A stretch of DNA of 64,000 nucleotides from Methanobacteriota archaeon. Its GTDB lineage: Archaea > Halobacteriota > Methanosarcinia > Methanosarcinales > Methanosarcinaceae. Below, one piece after another: positions 1-10,586 of this stretch; the first letter of the stretch is position 1; each line of letters opens with the position of its first letter. Position numbers and translations under genes: made by a program. Below the pieces are notes generated by a model. It saw only the letters and a list, made by a program, of their open reading frames with translations, was not told the origin of the DNA and made no database searches. The stretch is taken from positions 19,343-83,342 of the forward strand of contig JAENYU010000005.1 in the NCBI GenBank assembly GCA_016841625.1. The letters are read 5' to 3'.

Positions 1-542
1 ATTTTCTCTCCTCCCTGAAGCTGTCGGATCAGTTCCCGAAGCTCGGTTTCGTAATCGGCTTTCTGGGTGGTTTCGCTTGGCCCTTCCTCAATTATCAGGT
101 GGCGCTCGACAAGAATGTCCACGGCTTTTCTGCTGTACCCCTTAAGGGGGCAGATATACTGGACCCCGAACCTGTCTTCAATGCTCCTTATTCTGGGGGG
201 TGAAAGCACAGGGACCCTGTCGTCCCGCCTAATGCCGTCCACAATGAATTCCACTTCCGTGTCCGAGGCAAGGGTTTCGACGGCTTTTTCATGGATATAA
301 TTAATTGCGTTTTTCGGGAAACCGTCGTGAATTATCATCCCGCATGCCTTTTCCAGAATCTCTCTTCCAAGGGGAAGTACCCTGTGGGGGAAATGCAGCT
401 CTTTGGCAGTTTTTCCCGCAATCTCTCCTGTAGGTAGCAGTCCGAAGTTGCAGGTTACAAGTTCGATCTCAAAAAACGGTTCCATCAGGAGGGCTGAAAG
501 TGAACTGTCCTTGCCTCCGCTAAAAAGAACTGAGGCTTTCAT
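1..542 (-). CDS. PP-loop ATP-binding (alpha-hydrolase-like) protein, 3' end cut by window
   Basis: The protein starts MKASVLFSGGKDSSLSALL, an SGGKDS PP-loop that binds ATP pyrophosphate, as in N-type ATP pyrophosphatases that adenylate a substrate before thiolation or amidation. About 180 residues are visible and the frame is open to base 1, so the C-terminus lies outside the window. The start at 540-542 is five bases from the stop of the PDCD5 gene, so the two are probably co-transcribed with S19e. The substrate cannot be told from this fragment; a tRNA- or cofactor-modifying role is only a family-level guess. Confidence 0.75.
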   Translation of the reverse strand, partial: MKASVLFSGGKDSSLSALLMEPFFEIELVTCNFGLLPTGEIAGKTAKELHFPHRVLPLGREILEKACGMIIHDGFPKNAINYIHEKAVETLASDTEVEFIVDGIRRDDRVPVLSPPRIRSIEDRFGVQYICPLKGYSRKAVDILVERHLIIEEGPSETTQKADYETELRELIRQLQGGEK

Positions 543-547
543 TCTGC

Positions 548-898
548 TTAAACCCGGGTTATGGAAGTCTTGCGCTTTTTCGGTTGCATCTTCATAAGGA
601 GCGTCTTCAGCTGCTCGTCGTCGATCTTGGACTGGAGCCGCCCGCTCTGGGCAAGAGAGATCAGCTGTATCTCGAGCTGTTCCCCAAGGGCTGACCTTGA
701 CATCTTCAGGGTTGTCAGGCGTTCCCTTGCTTCAGGGGTCAGGATCTGCCTCAGGATAGCCTGTTTCTGGGCTTCCATCTCGGCATTGGCCTGTTCCTGC
801 TGGTAAGCTGCCTGCATGTCCGTCGGTTGCTGCTGGGCCTGCTGCTTCTGAATTTCTGCAAGCCGTCTCTTTCGGATTTCTTCTAGTTCATTATCCAT
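548..898 (-). CDS. DNA-binding protein, PDCD5 family
   Basis: This is a 116-residue, highly charged protein. Its N-terminal helix is rich in Glu, Lys and Gln (MDNELEEIRKRRLAEIQKQQ), the core carries LTPEARERLTTLKMSR, and the tail is basic (KKRKTSITRV). This is the layout of the archaeal/eukaryotic PDCD5 (MTH1615) family of small nucleic-acid-binding proteins. An upstream in-frame codon at 916 exists, but the ATG at 898 matches the usual family N-terminus. It sits between S19e and a PP-loop gene, an arrangement typical of archaeal translation clusters. Molecular function in archaea is not well established. Confidence 0.9.
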   Translation of the reverse strand: MDNELEEIRKRRLAEIQKQQAQQQPTDMQAAYQQEQANAEMEAQKQAILRQILTPEARERLTTLKMSRSALGEQLEIQLISLAQSGRLQSKIDDEQLKTLLMKMQPKKRKTSITRV

Positions 899-1033
899 CG
901 CTGACAAGGCAATCACCGAAAAAACCGGTTTTTTTCAACATCCTGATTGTTGTATAAAGTTAAGGTCAGGGAAGGGGCTGCCGGAATTTTTACTGGGCCC
1001 TTTCGTAAGAACTTTACTTTTTTAGTACTTCAT

Positions 1034-1483
1034 TCAGTACTTTGCGAGTCCCGGAATCGTTTCAATTAGTTCCTGCTTGAGTTCGTGAGAGGCGTTGTCA
1101 AGCATTGAGCGTCCCTGGGGGGATATTGCGCGCCCGTCCCTTACCTTCTGCAGGAAGCCTGCTGCTTCGAGCTGCTGGACTGTCTTCCTGGCAATTGAAC
1201 CGCTTCCCTTTGCTCTGTGGTAGGGCTTTGAACCGTTGTCCTTCTTCCCACCGTATACGGAGCGAAGCCTCTCGATCCCGATAGGCCCGTCTGCGTAAAT
1301 CTTTCTCAGGATTGCGGCGCACCTGACATACCACCAGTCTTCGTTAGCTGGAGGCATTTCCTTGTGAACGCCTGTTTTCACGTTTTCTGCCCATTCCGGG
1401 GGAACAATCTTTTCATTTTCCTTAAGTATTCCTGCAACCTTTTCGATCAGTTCTGCTACAGGGACATCGTATACAGTTGTCAT
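1034..1483 (-). CDS. rps19e: 30S ribosomal protein S19e
   Basis: The 149-residue product reads as a full-length S19e, an archaeal/eukaryotic small-subunit protein needed for late subunit maturation in eukaryotes. Visible signatures are [17 protein letters not shown] at the N-terminus, [14 protein letters not shown], the basic [11 protein letters not shown] segment and the winged-helix-like [20 protein letters not shown]. The ATG is preceded by a good AAAAGGAG Shine-Dalgarno on the minus strand. PDCD5 and the PP-loop gene follow, suggesting a translation-related operon. A possible 30-codon leader ORF (1480-1572) overlaps its start codon. Confidence 0.97.
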   Translation of the reverse strand: MTTVYDVPVAELIEKVAGILKENEKIVPPEWAENVKTGVHKEMPPANEDWWYVRCAAILRKIYADGPIGIERLRSVYGGKKDNGSKPYHRAKGSGSIARKTVQQLEAAGFLQKVRDGRAISPQGRSMLDNASHELKQELIETIPGLAKY

Positions 1484-1798
1484 ACTATACTCCTTTTACG
1501 AATTACTTTGCTTTTTGAGGTATCAGGGATTCTGGCCGATTTTCTTCCCTGAATCTGGTAGGTGTAACTCATTTTCTCTCGAAATTACGATATTCCTGTC
1601 CCTTCCGAGAGTTTGGATAGCTGGTTTACGTATAGGACTCGATACGTATTGACTCAATGAACTTGAAAGGTTGGGGGCCTGCTGGCCCTATAACCCCGGT
1701 TAATATAATTCTAGTCTAAACTGAGACGAGATTTATAAACTTATTGGTTAATATATACCCTTTTCGGTAAGTGTCCAGGGTAAGCTTACTACATGGCA
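1484..1798. other. Intergenic region between S19e and purA
   Basis: This stretch of about 315 bases holds the S19e leader and the downstream side of purA. It contains a GC-rich patch with GGGGGCCTGCTGGCCC near 1672-1687 and AT-rich TATA-like runs near 1690-1760. A 30-codon minus-strand ORF, 1480-1572, overlaps the S19e start by ATGA. Nothing else is supported. Confidence 0.4.
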
Positions 1799-3416
<1,618 letters not shown>

Positions 3417-3815
3417 TTAGAAAAGGGAATCTCTAAACATAATCAATGTAAGAAGCATCATGAGGATTGCGAGGACCATTGCAGTCTTTGCACTTTCACC
3501 GTCACTTCCGAATATGATGGGGATCGGGCCGAGCATTATAACTCCTCCACCCTTAATCTTTGAAGATGATTTTCTTTCGAAGTTGTTTCCCGAAGGGTTT
3601 CTTCCGGAATCTGTCCTTTTTTCAAAATCAGCTGTGTTTTTGAAATAATCTTCTTTTTCTGAATTACTTTCTTTTCCATATGAATAATATCTTTCCTGTT
3701 CTAAACCCGGGCTTGCCCCAAATGTCATGCCAGCTATAATAATCAGGAATCCGATGAATGTGATCAGAATACCGAAGAGAACAAGCATATTTCCGATCAT
3801 CTTTGAGTTTTCCAC
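3417..3815 (-). CDS. Small membrane protein, DUF131/TIGR00304-like
   Basis: The 132-residue protein has an N-terminal membrane helix (LVLFGILITFIGFLIIIAGM), a polar Ser/Glu/Lys-rich middle of about 60 residues, then GGVIMLGPIPIIFGSD followed by a second hydrophobic segment (AMVLAILMMLLTLIMF). The motif G-x-I-M-L-G-P-I-P-I-x-F-G is what I associate with the archaeal DUF131 (TIGR00304) family; function unknown. It overlaps the upstream paralogue (3797-4042) by 19 bases, so the pair is a tandem duplication with translational coupling. The long polar loop is absent from the neighbour. Confidence 0.75.
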   Translation of the reverse strand: MENSKMIGNMLVLFGILITFIGFLIIIAGMTFGASPGLEQERYYSYGKESNSEKEDYFKNTADFEKRTDSGRNPSGNNFERKSSSKIKGGGVIMLGPIPIIFGSDGESAKTAMVLAILMMLLTLIMFRDSLF

Positions 3816-4042
3816 AAGAAGAGATACATAATCGTTATCAGTAAACCAAGTCCTAACATATTTGTTGTTATTTCAGGAGACGAGCCAAAGGCGATCGGGA
3901 TGGGTCCAAGCATGATCAATCCTCCCATATGACTGCTCCCAGGATGCTGTAACATTGTCAGGATTACACCTAACATCACTACAATAAAACCAACAAAGGT
4001 AACCGTTGCGCCTACTTTTAGAAAATCTTCTGAGGATCGCAT
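3797..4042 (-). CDS. Small membrane protein, DUF131/TIGR00304-like
   Basis: An 81-residue protein with two hydrophobic helices (VTFVGFIVVMLGVILTML and MLGLGLLITIMYLFLW) flanking GGLIMLGPIPIAFGSSPE. It is a compact paralogue of the next gene downstream (3417-3815), sharing the same IMLGPIPI core. Function is unknown; membrane location is inferred from hydrophobicity. Confidence 0.75.
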   Translation of the reverse strand: MRSSEDFLKVGATVTFVGFIVVMLGVILTMLQHPGSSHMGGLIMLGPIPIAFGSSPEITTNMLGLGLLITIMYLFLWKTQR

Positions 4043-4899
4043 GTGAAATGAGATATTATGCTTTTATTATTAAAGGTATCCATTCAATTTTTTGTACCTT
4101 TGTCTACACTATTCTTTTTTTTATATTGGTTATAAAGTTATAAATTAAGTATATTAAAACTAAATAGAAAACGAAACAACTATCTTTTTATTTTATTACT
4201 GTGGGAGTTTTTACTTTTTCCGACAAAGGTTTTGCGCACTTCACGAGGGTAAGTTATATATAGAGGGTATTTCAGGATTTAAGGGTATAAAAAAGATGCT
4301 GCATAATGTCTCCTGCACTGCAATGTTTCTACGATACCGTATCTACTATACTGTACTATGTTTGTTGTACTATGTATGGAAATCTTGCGGTTCGATCAGT
4401 TAATTCATTCCTTCCGGTTTTCCGGTCAGATTCTTTTCCAGAAACCCTGAAACCATGGATTCCAAAATATGAGATAAACGTTGTATAATCAGGTACATTT
4501 TACCTCAAAGAGAATACAAAAAATCGATATATATTAATTGGATACCGGACCATTATTTAAGTAACGTGCATAAGTAGGGGGCAGTCGCCACAGGAACTTA
4601 TATATATCCTTTTTATAATTACTGTGGTATATTTATTGTCGGTATGTTAATATATTCTGGGTCAGGATAAGAACGTTGTTTAATCCGGTGTCTTTTAACC
4701 TGCAATCATTTCATTCCTGCAGTACAATAAATTCGATACCTTTATTCCGCAGGTCCGGATAATACTACAAATCAAGGCCATGCGTTTGAACCAGACTTAT
4801 ACAAACGAATCAGAGCCATACTCCAGATCAAGATCACATGATGAATCAGGATCATACAACTAATTAAGATCATATTTCAGATAAAACCGGTGTTTTTCA
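4043..4899. promoter_or_regulatory. Long intergenic region with probable PAN promoter
   Basis: About 850 bases of AT-rich DNA between divergent genes. A strong TATA-like ACTTATATATATCC lies at 4597-4610 and a second TTATATATAG near 4255-4264. If the first drives pan, the leader is about 270 bases. Imperfect repeats of AAGATCA/GGATCATA occur near 4828-4875. No convincing gene or structured RNA was seen. Confidence 0.35.
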
Positions 4900-6141
4900 A
4901 TGTCAGAAAACAGTAACTTGCAGTCTTCTCTTGAAGAGGTCAAAACCAGGGTCGAAACCCAGCTTGAGTGTGGGGAGGTTGAAGCTGATGATGTTAAATC
5001 TCTCCTGACCGAAATCGAAATTCTGAAGGTTCAGAACGAGAATATGAAAGCCCGTCTCCTTGAGGCAAGCGTGGCTACGGGGCGGCACCTTCAGGAAATA
5101 AACAAGTTAAAAGCTCACCTTGAGCAGCTTACCGAGCCTCCTCTCTTTATTGCTACCATTTTGGAAGTGAACGGGGATATTGTCCTTATCAGGCAGCATG
5201 GGAACAACCAGGAGGTTCTGACCCAGATCCCGGAGGAATACCGCGGAAAGATCGATCCCGGAATGCGGGTTGCGGTAAACGGGGCTTACTCAATCATCTC
5301 CATAGTCAGCAGGGCAGCCGATGTAAGGGCTCAGGTCATGGAGCTTATAAACTCTCCGGGTGTGGACTACAGCATGATCGGAGGGCTTGACGAAGTGCTC
5401 CAGGAAGTCCGGGAAAGTGTGGAACTCCCGCTTACGGAGCCCGAACTCTTCGAGGACCTGGGAATTGAGCCGCCTTCCGGCGTCCTGCTCCATGGCGCCC
5501 CGGGTACGGGCAAGACCCTTGTTGCAAAGGCGATTGCTTCCCAGGCCAAGGCCACCTTCATCCGGATGTCCGGTTCGGATCTTGTCCAGAAGTTCGTAGG
5601 GGAAGGTTCCCGGCTTGTCAAGGACATCTTCCAGCTTGCCCGGGACAAGTCCCCAAGCATCCTCTTCATAGACGAAATCGATGCAGTGGGCAGCATGAGG
5701 ACCTATGACGGGACCAGCGGTTCGGCAGAGGTAAACAGGACCATGCTTCAGCTCCTTGCGGAAATGGACGGCTTTGACCCCAAGGGCAATGTAAAGGTGG
5801 TTGCCGCAACCAACAGGATCGACCTGCTTGACCCGGCTCTCCTTCGTCCGGGCAGGTTCGACCGGTCCATTGAAATCCCGATTCCGGACGAAAAAGGCAG
5901 GGTCGAGATCCTGAAGATCCACACCCGTAAGATGAAGCTGGCTGATGACGTGGACTTCGAGAAACTTGCAAAAGTCACAAACGGAATGAGCGGGGCAGAA
6001 CTCAGTGTAATTACCAAGGAAGCTGGAATCTTCGTGCTGCGCAGGCGCGGGAAACAGATAACAATGACAGACTTCATGAAAGCCTACGACAAGGTCGTAA
6101 ATGTTCAGGAGCCCTCAATCCCTCAGGCCATGTTCGTGTAA
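4900..6141 (+). CDS. pan: Proteasome-activating nucleotidase (PAN)
   Basis: A 413-residue AAA+ ATPase that unfolds substrates and opens the 20S proteasome gate. The order is an N-terminal coiled coil (about 5-75), an OB-fold ring (about 78-150) and an AAA+ module with Walker A GAPGTGKT, Walker B ILFIDEIDAVGS, and second-region-of-homology RPGRFDRSIEIP with its arginine finger. Length fits the family. The C-terminus is QAMFV, so the HbYX gate-opening motif appears as Met-Phe-Val with Phe in place of Tyr. It is monocistronic in this window, followed by tRNA-Glu. Confidence 0.97.
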   Translation: MSENSNLQSSLEEVKTRVETQLECGEVEADDVKSLLTEIEILKVQNENMKARLLEASVATGRHLQEINKLKAHLEQLTEPPLFIATILEVNGDIVLIRQHGNNQEVLTQIPEEYRGKIDPGMRVAVNGAYSIISIVSRAADVRAQVMELINSPGVDYSMIGGLDEVLQEVRESVELPLTEPELFEDLGIEPPSGVLLHGAPGTGKTLVAKAIASQAKATFIRMSGSDLVQKFVGEGSRLVKDIFQLARDKSPSILFIDEIDAVGSMRTYDGTSGSAEVNRTMLQLLAEMDGFDPKGNVKVVAATNRIDLLDPALLRPGRFDRSIEIPIPDEKGRVEILKIHTRKMKLADDVDFEKLAKVTNGMSGAELSVITKEAGIFVLRRRGKQITMTDFMKAYDKVVNVQEPSIPQAMFV

Positions 6142-6348
6142 GTGGCTCTCGTGGATTGAATCTGCACAAAATTTCGATATCTCTGATATCTCCGATTCGA
6201 AAATAACTATTTTCGGCCGACTGCTGGCATGAGCGAAATCCGCTCTCCGGCAGTTCCAATATTCTTTTTAAACCTCAAACGAAAGCTTTATATTAAATAA
6301 ATCAGTTGAAGGTATGCTGTCTCAGTGGCAGTGTTTAATAAACAGCGT

Positions 6349-6423
6349 GCTCCGATAGTGTAGCTCGGCCAATCATTCAGGACTCTCACTCCTGCGACTG
6401 GGGTTCAAATCCCCATCGGAGCA
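6349..6423 (+). tRNA. tRNA-Glu (CTC anticodon)
   Basis: The 75-base sequence folds as a cloverleaf. Acceptor arms GCTCCGA and TCGGAGC pair fully, the anticodon stem is CAGGA/TCCTG with loop CTCTCAC (anticodon CTC, Glu), and the T arm is TGGGG-TTCAAAT-CCCCA. The discriminator is A; no CCA is encoded and no intron is visible. Confidence 0.95.
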
Positions 6424-6531
6424 CTTTTCCTTTTATATCTTTTTTCACAGCCATCCCACAGCTTTTTAGCTCGTTTTATTACTCCTTCATAGGGTTCTTT
6501 TAACTTTTTCACAGTTTTCCCATTGGCTAAA

Positions 6532-7023
6532 TTATGCTTTTTTCTTCATCATATAGATGCCTTCTATTTCGATATCAGGCTCCTTATGGCTATACCACTC
6601 CCTATGTTGTGGGTCCCAGCGCATCCTGGCCTTTTTGAGAAGTTCTCTTACCGGGTAGGTACTCCCTCTTGCAACCCACTTGTAGGATACGTTTTCTCTG
6701 CTTTTTCCAGCCAGGGTCCTATTTTGTGGAATATCTCCCTCTTCAGATTGATGAGGTGCTTGCTGGTCAATCGGTTTGGATTGTTTCCCGTTCAATGGCC
6801 CCGGTTCTCTGGACTTAGAGGTCTTTGCTGGTTCGATTCCGTTGCTGAAGTCATTCCCCATTTTTCCACTGTCTTTTGATATCGGAACTGGTGGATAACT
6901 AACGTATTGTTTTATTATCGGGTCTACAATTCCAAAAATATTTTCTTCTCCTCTTCTGCTTCTTATCATTTCGTCTGGATCAAATCCTCCGTCTGACACT
7001 AAATTTCCCCCCATTTTCTGCAT
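6532..7023 (-). CDS. Hypothetical protein
   Basis: A 163-residue protein not recognised with confidence. The N-terminal two thirds are polar and low in complexity. The last 50 residues are better structured: YKWVARGSTYPVRELLKKA then RMRWDPQHREWYS. The RWDP...WY pattern resembles DUF5710-type domains seen in replication or mobile-element proteins, but the match is weak. It stands alone between tRNA-Glu and a plus-strand gene. It may be lineage-restricted. Confidence 0.5.
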   Translation of the reverse strand: MQKMGGNLVSDGGFDPDEMIRSRRGEENIFGIVDPIIKQYVSYPPVPISKDSGKMGNDFSNGIEPAKTSKSREPGPLNGKQSKPIDQQAPHQSEEGDIPQNRTLAGKSRENVSYKWVARGSTYPVRELLKKARMRWDPQHREWYSHKEPDIEIEGIYMMKKKA

Positions 7024-7152
7024 CCATTATTCTTTATCCATTTTGCACTCTTTATATCTCTTTTAATTCGAAGGTATATCCTGTTTATGTTCGTGGGGTG
7101 AAAGTATTAATTAGTGGGAAGTTAATCTGAATTAAATAAAAATTGATCTGGC

Positions 7153-8118
7153 ATGGAACTCGAACTTTCCGATCTCGAAAAAAAGCTCAGGGGCTACCTC
7201 TTCGGAAGTGCCTGCGGCGATGCCCTGGGGCGTCCTGTAGAACATCTCACCCTTGAGCAGATTAAGGCTAAGTACGGTGAAAAAGGGATTCTTGAACTTC
7301 CTCCCGATTCTCCCTGGACCGACGATACGCAGCTTATGCTGGTCCTTGCAAGGGCACTGGTCCTGGGGGCTGAAAGTGAGCCTTCGGAATTGATGGACCT
7401 TCTTGCAGGGGAGTTTGTCAAATGGCTGGATGAACCTGACCTGGGGGCAGGAGCAACCTCAAAAGGGGCAGCGCTTCGCCTCAAAGAAGGGGTTTCCTGG
7501 CAAGATTCAGGCCTCGAGTCTAAGACTTGCGGAAGCCTCATGCGGGTGGGGATAATCGGTTTCATCTACTGCAATGATCCTGATAAGCTGCTGGAACTCG
7601 CTTCCCGTTCCGGGAAAATTACCCATACCCGCCCCACTTCAGATGCTGCAACCCTCGCGGGGGCCTATTCAGTAAAGCTGGCCCTTGACGGCATGGATCC
7701 CGCAGATATGTTCGGTCCTCTTCTTGAAGTTACGGAGGGGATCTCACGGGAATTTACGAATGCCCTGAACGGTGCCTATGAACTGGCTTTCGGGAGCCTT
7801 AGTGACGAAGAAGCCCTTCGAAAAATCGGTCAGGGCTGGTATGCTGAAGAAACCTTTGCTCTTGCATATTTCTGCATGCTGCGCTATCCGGATGATTATA
7901 AAAAAGCGCTCCAAATAGCCGTAAACATTACTGGAGACTCCGATTCCGTAGGCTGCGTGGCCGGCGGGATCCTGGGGGCAAGACTGGGAATCGGCTCTGT
8001 ACCTCCTGCCTGGGTTGAAGCTCTGGAAGGAAAGGCAGAGCTTGAAGCAATGGTTGGGCCTTTGCTTGAAAAATATCTCGAGGTATCGGGCCACATCTCT
8101 GAAGTTCGCGGATCTTAA
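7153..8118 (+). CDS. ADP-ribosylglycohydrolase family protein
   Basis: A 321-residue all-helical hydrolase that would remove ADP-ribose from proteins or related substrates using two Mg2+ ions. The metal-binding motifs are visible: PWTDDTQ near residues 54-60 and GDSDSVGCVAGGILGA near 256-271. The N-terminal GSACGDALGRPVE and central THTRPTSDAATLAG are also typical. Length is normal for the ARH/DraG family. It sits 14 bases before a DUF123-like gene, probably in one transcript. The in vivo substrate is unknown; nitrogenase regulation as for DraG is possible but nothing nearby supports it. Confidence 0.93.
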   Translation: MELELSDLEKKLRGYLFGSACGDALGRPVEHLTLEQIKAKYGEKGILELPPDSPWTDDTQLMLVLARALVLGAESEPSELMDLLAGEFVKWLDEPDLGAGATSKGAALRLKEGVSWQDSGLESKTCGSLMRVGIIGFIYCNDPDKLLELASRSGKITHTRPTSDAATLAGAYSVKLALDGMDPADMFGPLLEVTEGISREFTNALNGAYELAFGSLSDEEALRKIGQGWYAEETFALAYFCMLRYPDDYKKALQIAVNITGDSDSVGCVAGGILGARLGIGSVPPAWVEALEGKAELEAMVGPLLEKYLEVSGHISEVRGS

Positions 8119-8132
8119 GGTATGGTTCTAAT

Positions 8133-8648
8133 ATGAAAGCCGATGCTTCGATAAATCCTGAAGCTTCAAAGGAACCGAATTTTTCGGATACTCATTTTGA
8201 TGGCGCTAATTTTGACTTTTCCCAAAAAGGTGTTTACTGCCTCATATTTGAGAACCGTAAGTGTGCCTTGCAGGTGGGGAAGAAAGGGGAGTTTTCTTTC
8301 GAAAAGGGCTATCACATCTATGTGGGGTCGGCGCTTGGTCCGGGCGGGCTTAAGCGGATGCAAAGGCACATAAGGCTTTCCAGGGACAAAGACAAAAATC
8401 CGAAGTGGCACGTGGACTATCTGCACCTAGGGCTTGCGTTTCGCCTGGTCTCGGCGGTCTGTGCAGCTACGCCTGAGCGTTTTGAGTGCAGGCTGGCGGG
8501 AGCAGTCGGTGGGTCTTGCGTCCCCGGCTTTGGATGTACGGACTGCGCATGCAGGTCGCATCTTTTTTTCAGGGGGAAATATCCGCTTTCGGATATCCTT
8601 GAGGCTTTTGTAGGTCTGAAGCTTCTACCTTTCGTGCTTGAATTTTGA
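8133..8648 (+). CDS. DUF123 / GIY-YIG-like nuclease-family protein
   Basis: A 171-residue protein. After a variable 28-residue lead comes KGVYCLIFENRK, then GYHIYVGSALGPGGLKRMQRHIR, the GIY-YIG-like core of DUF123 proteins, some of which are fused to endonuclease III. Conserved Cys and His residues (GCTDCACRSHLFF) near the end could bind metal. An ATG at 8133 gives the full ORF; a later start near KGVYCLIFE would remove the variable lead. It probably shares an operon with the upstream ADP-ribosylglycohydrolase. Confidence 0.85.
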   Translation: MKADASINPEASKEPNFSDTHFDGANFDFSQKGVYCLIFENRKCALQVGKKGEFSFEKGYHIYVGSALGPGGLKRMQRHIRLSRDKDKNPKWHVDYLHLGLAFRLVSAVCAATPERFECRLAGAVGGSCVPGFGCTDCACRSHLFFRGKYPLSDILEAFVGLKLLPFVLEF

Positions 8649-8838
8649 ACGTTTCTTTCGGGATGCAAGATTCGGGTTTTTCCTGATACCCGGCTATAAA
8701 GGTCCTTTTTTTTCAGATTTTATTTTTTTCAGATTGCTCTCTCTTTAACAATATTACACAGGAAAGCTTAAGGTTTCTAGATTTCTATAGAACATTAAAG
8801 GGAAGAACACAAATTATTATTCGGTCAGGAGATCTTTT

Positions 8839-10362
8839 ATGGAACAGTTCTCGTTTATCGCCTGCATGCCAGACAAGCCGGGAGCTTTGCACAGGGCTGC
8901 CGAGATAATCAAGAGGCACAGGGGAAACATTGGCAGGATCCAGTACGATCGGAGGATAGACCAGCAGACTGTCTTTTTTGAAGTTAAGGCTTCTCTCGGA
9001 GCGTATGGAAAAATCCATGAGGAACTGGAAAAGATCGGTTACCTTCAGACTTCCCTGCATCCGGTTGCATTCCTCAAGTTTCATGTTTATCTCCCTAACC
9101 GGCCGGGGGCTCTATTCGAGCTTCTCAACTTCATCACCTCGGCAGGGGCCAACATCACCTTCCTGGACTTTGATGACCGCGGGCAGCACCCTGAAAGGCT
9201 GGTTGTGAGCCTGAACATTGAGAAGGCGGAACTGATTGATTCTCTCCTGAACCAGCTCAAGTCCGGGTACAGGCTCGATATCCTGGAATACGACACTACA
9301 GGGGAAAAGCTCGATGACACGGTTTTTTATCTCCGTTTTGCCCAGAAACTGCGGGCCTTTATAGGGGATGCAGAGGACGGGTTTTTGATGAGGTTCCTGC
9401 ACGACATCAACCATATTGCCCAGGAACTTTCAAACCTGGAAAAAGATCCCAGGGAAGTTTTCGAAAATATCCTGAAGGTGGGGGAAACCCTGAACCGGAC
9501 TTCCGGAACCGGCTTTTATGCTGATGTGCAGAGGGTTCGGATAAGAGACGGTGTCGAACTCTTCAGCTTCCAGCCCCCTTGCGGGGGCAACATTTACCTC
9601 TTTGACACTCCGGAAGAGCGGGTGATGATCGATTCCGGGTACGGGATATATTTCCCTGATCTTGTGAACATGTTCCAGCACTACGGGCTTGGGGACATGT
9701 CCCGGATAAAAAGGATCTACATAACCCACGCGGACGCCGACCACTGCGGAGCTGCCGGGTATTTCTCTGCTTCATCTTTCCTTAATAAGGATACTCTGAA
9801 AGTTGCAAGGGAAACAAACAGGGCTTACGGTTCAACTCATCAGGAATGCATCCTCGAAGAGGTTTACACAAAGATGATCAATCTTTTTTCCAGGTTTAAT
9901 TCCCCCACTAACGTCGAAATCTTTCCCGGCCTCCCTTCCCGGGAAGCAGATATTGAAAAAAGGGGAGCTTTCCCGGTGATTGCCCGTTTCCGGATAGGGG
10001 GCCTCGAATTCGAAGCCCTCCAGGGTCTGGGCGGGCATATGTACGGGGAGGTCCTTTACCTCTGCCCGGAAGAAGGCCTGCTCTTTCCCGAGGACGCCCT
10101 TATCAACTTCAAGAGCCTGAGTCCTGAGCGGACCGGGTACAACGTCCTGGCCGATTACCTTATGACTTCGGTAAACGTTGACAGTCGCCTTGCCCGGGAA
10201 GAGCGAAAAGCCCTTCTCTCCCTCATATCCGAGCTTGATGCGAAACTCGCTCCAAAAGGAAAAAGGTGCATTGTCTTCTGCGGGCACGGTTCGATTTCAG
10301 TGCTCGAAAACGGAAAACTGCTTGCATACGGGAGTTCAGAGCGGTATACAGCCGGGAAATGA
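8839..10362 (+). CDS. Tandem ACT domain / metallo-beta-lactamase-fold fusion protein
   Basis: A 507-residue fusion. Residues about 3-70 (FIACMPDKPGALHRAAEII) and about 78-148 (FHVYLPNRPGALFELLNFI) are two ACT ligand-binding domains, each with the PGAL turn seen in amino-acid sensors. A helical linker follows, then a metallo-beta-lactamase fold from about 230 with YITHADADHCGAAGYF, GLGGHMYGE and FCGHGS. The metal motif reads H-A-D-A-D-H, so the second His of HxHxDH is Asp. This suggests an allosterically controlled hydrolase or oxidoreductase; the substrate is unknown. An AGGAGAT Shine-Dalgarno precedes the ATG. It is not in an obvious operon. Confidence 0.85.
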   Translation: MEQFSFIACMPDKPGALHRAAEIIKRHRGNIGRIQYDRRIDQQTVFFEVKASLGAYGKIHEELEKIGYLQTSLHPVAFLKFHVYLPNRPGALFELLNFITSAGANITFLDFDDRGQHPERLVVSLNIEKAELIDSLLNQLKSGYRLDILEYDTTGEKLDDTVFYLRFAQKLRAFIGDAEDGFLMRFLHDINHIAQELSNLEKDPREVFENILKVGETLNRTSGTGFYADVQRVRIRDGVELFSFQPPCGGNIYLFDTPEERVMIDSGYGIYFPDLVNMFQHYGLGDMSRIKRIYITHADADHCGAAGYFSASSFLNKDTLKVARETNRAYGSTHQECILEEVYTKMINLFSRFNSPTNVEIFPGLPSREADIEKRGAFPVIARFRIGGLEFEALQGLGGHMYGEVLYLCPEEGLLFPEDALINFKSLSPERTGYNVLADYLMTSVNVDSRLAREERKALLSLISELDAKLAPKGKRCIVFCGHGSISVLENGKLLAYGSSERYTAGK

Positions 10363-10586
10363 ATGTGCGTCATGAAAGTGCTGTATGAATGTGCGGCATG
10401 AACACGCAGTAATGTATAAAATTGTGAAGGTACTTTATCTCCGAAGGCGGGAAGACTCCTTCCTCGGAGGCCGCAGGCCGACAGGCGGGAGATGGGAGTC
10501 GTCAACTTCCCAACACTACAATAAAATAACTCTCTATTAATAATATAAGAATTTCCTTATATTATTTCAAAACAATTAGCAATGTC

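Noticed and set aside
5290..5922. 210-codon minus-strand frame opposite pan
   Set aside because: Antisense of the AAA+ domain; no family features.
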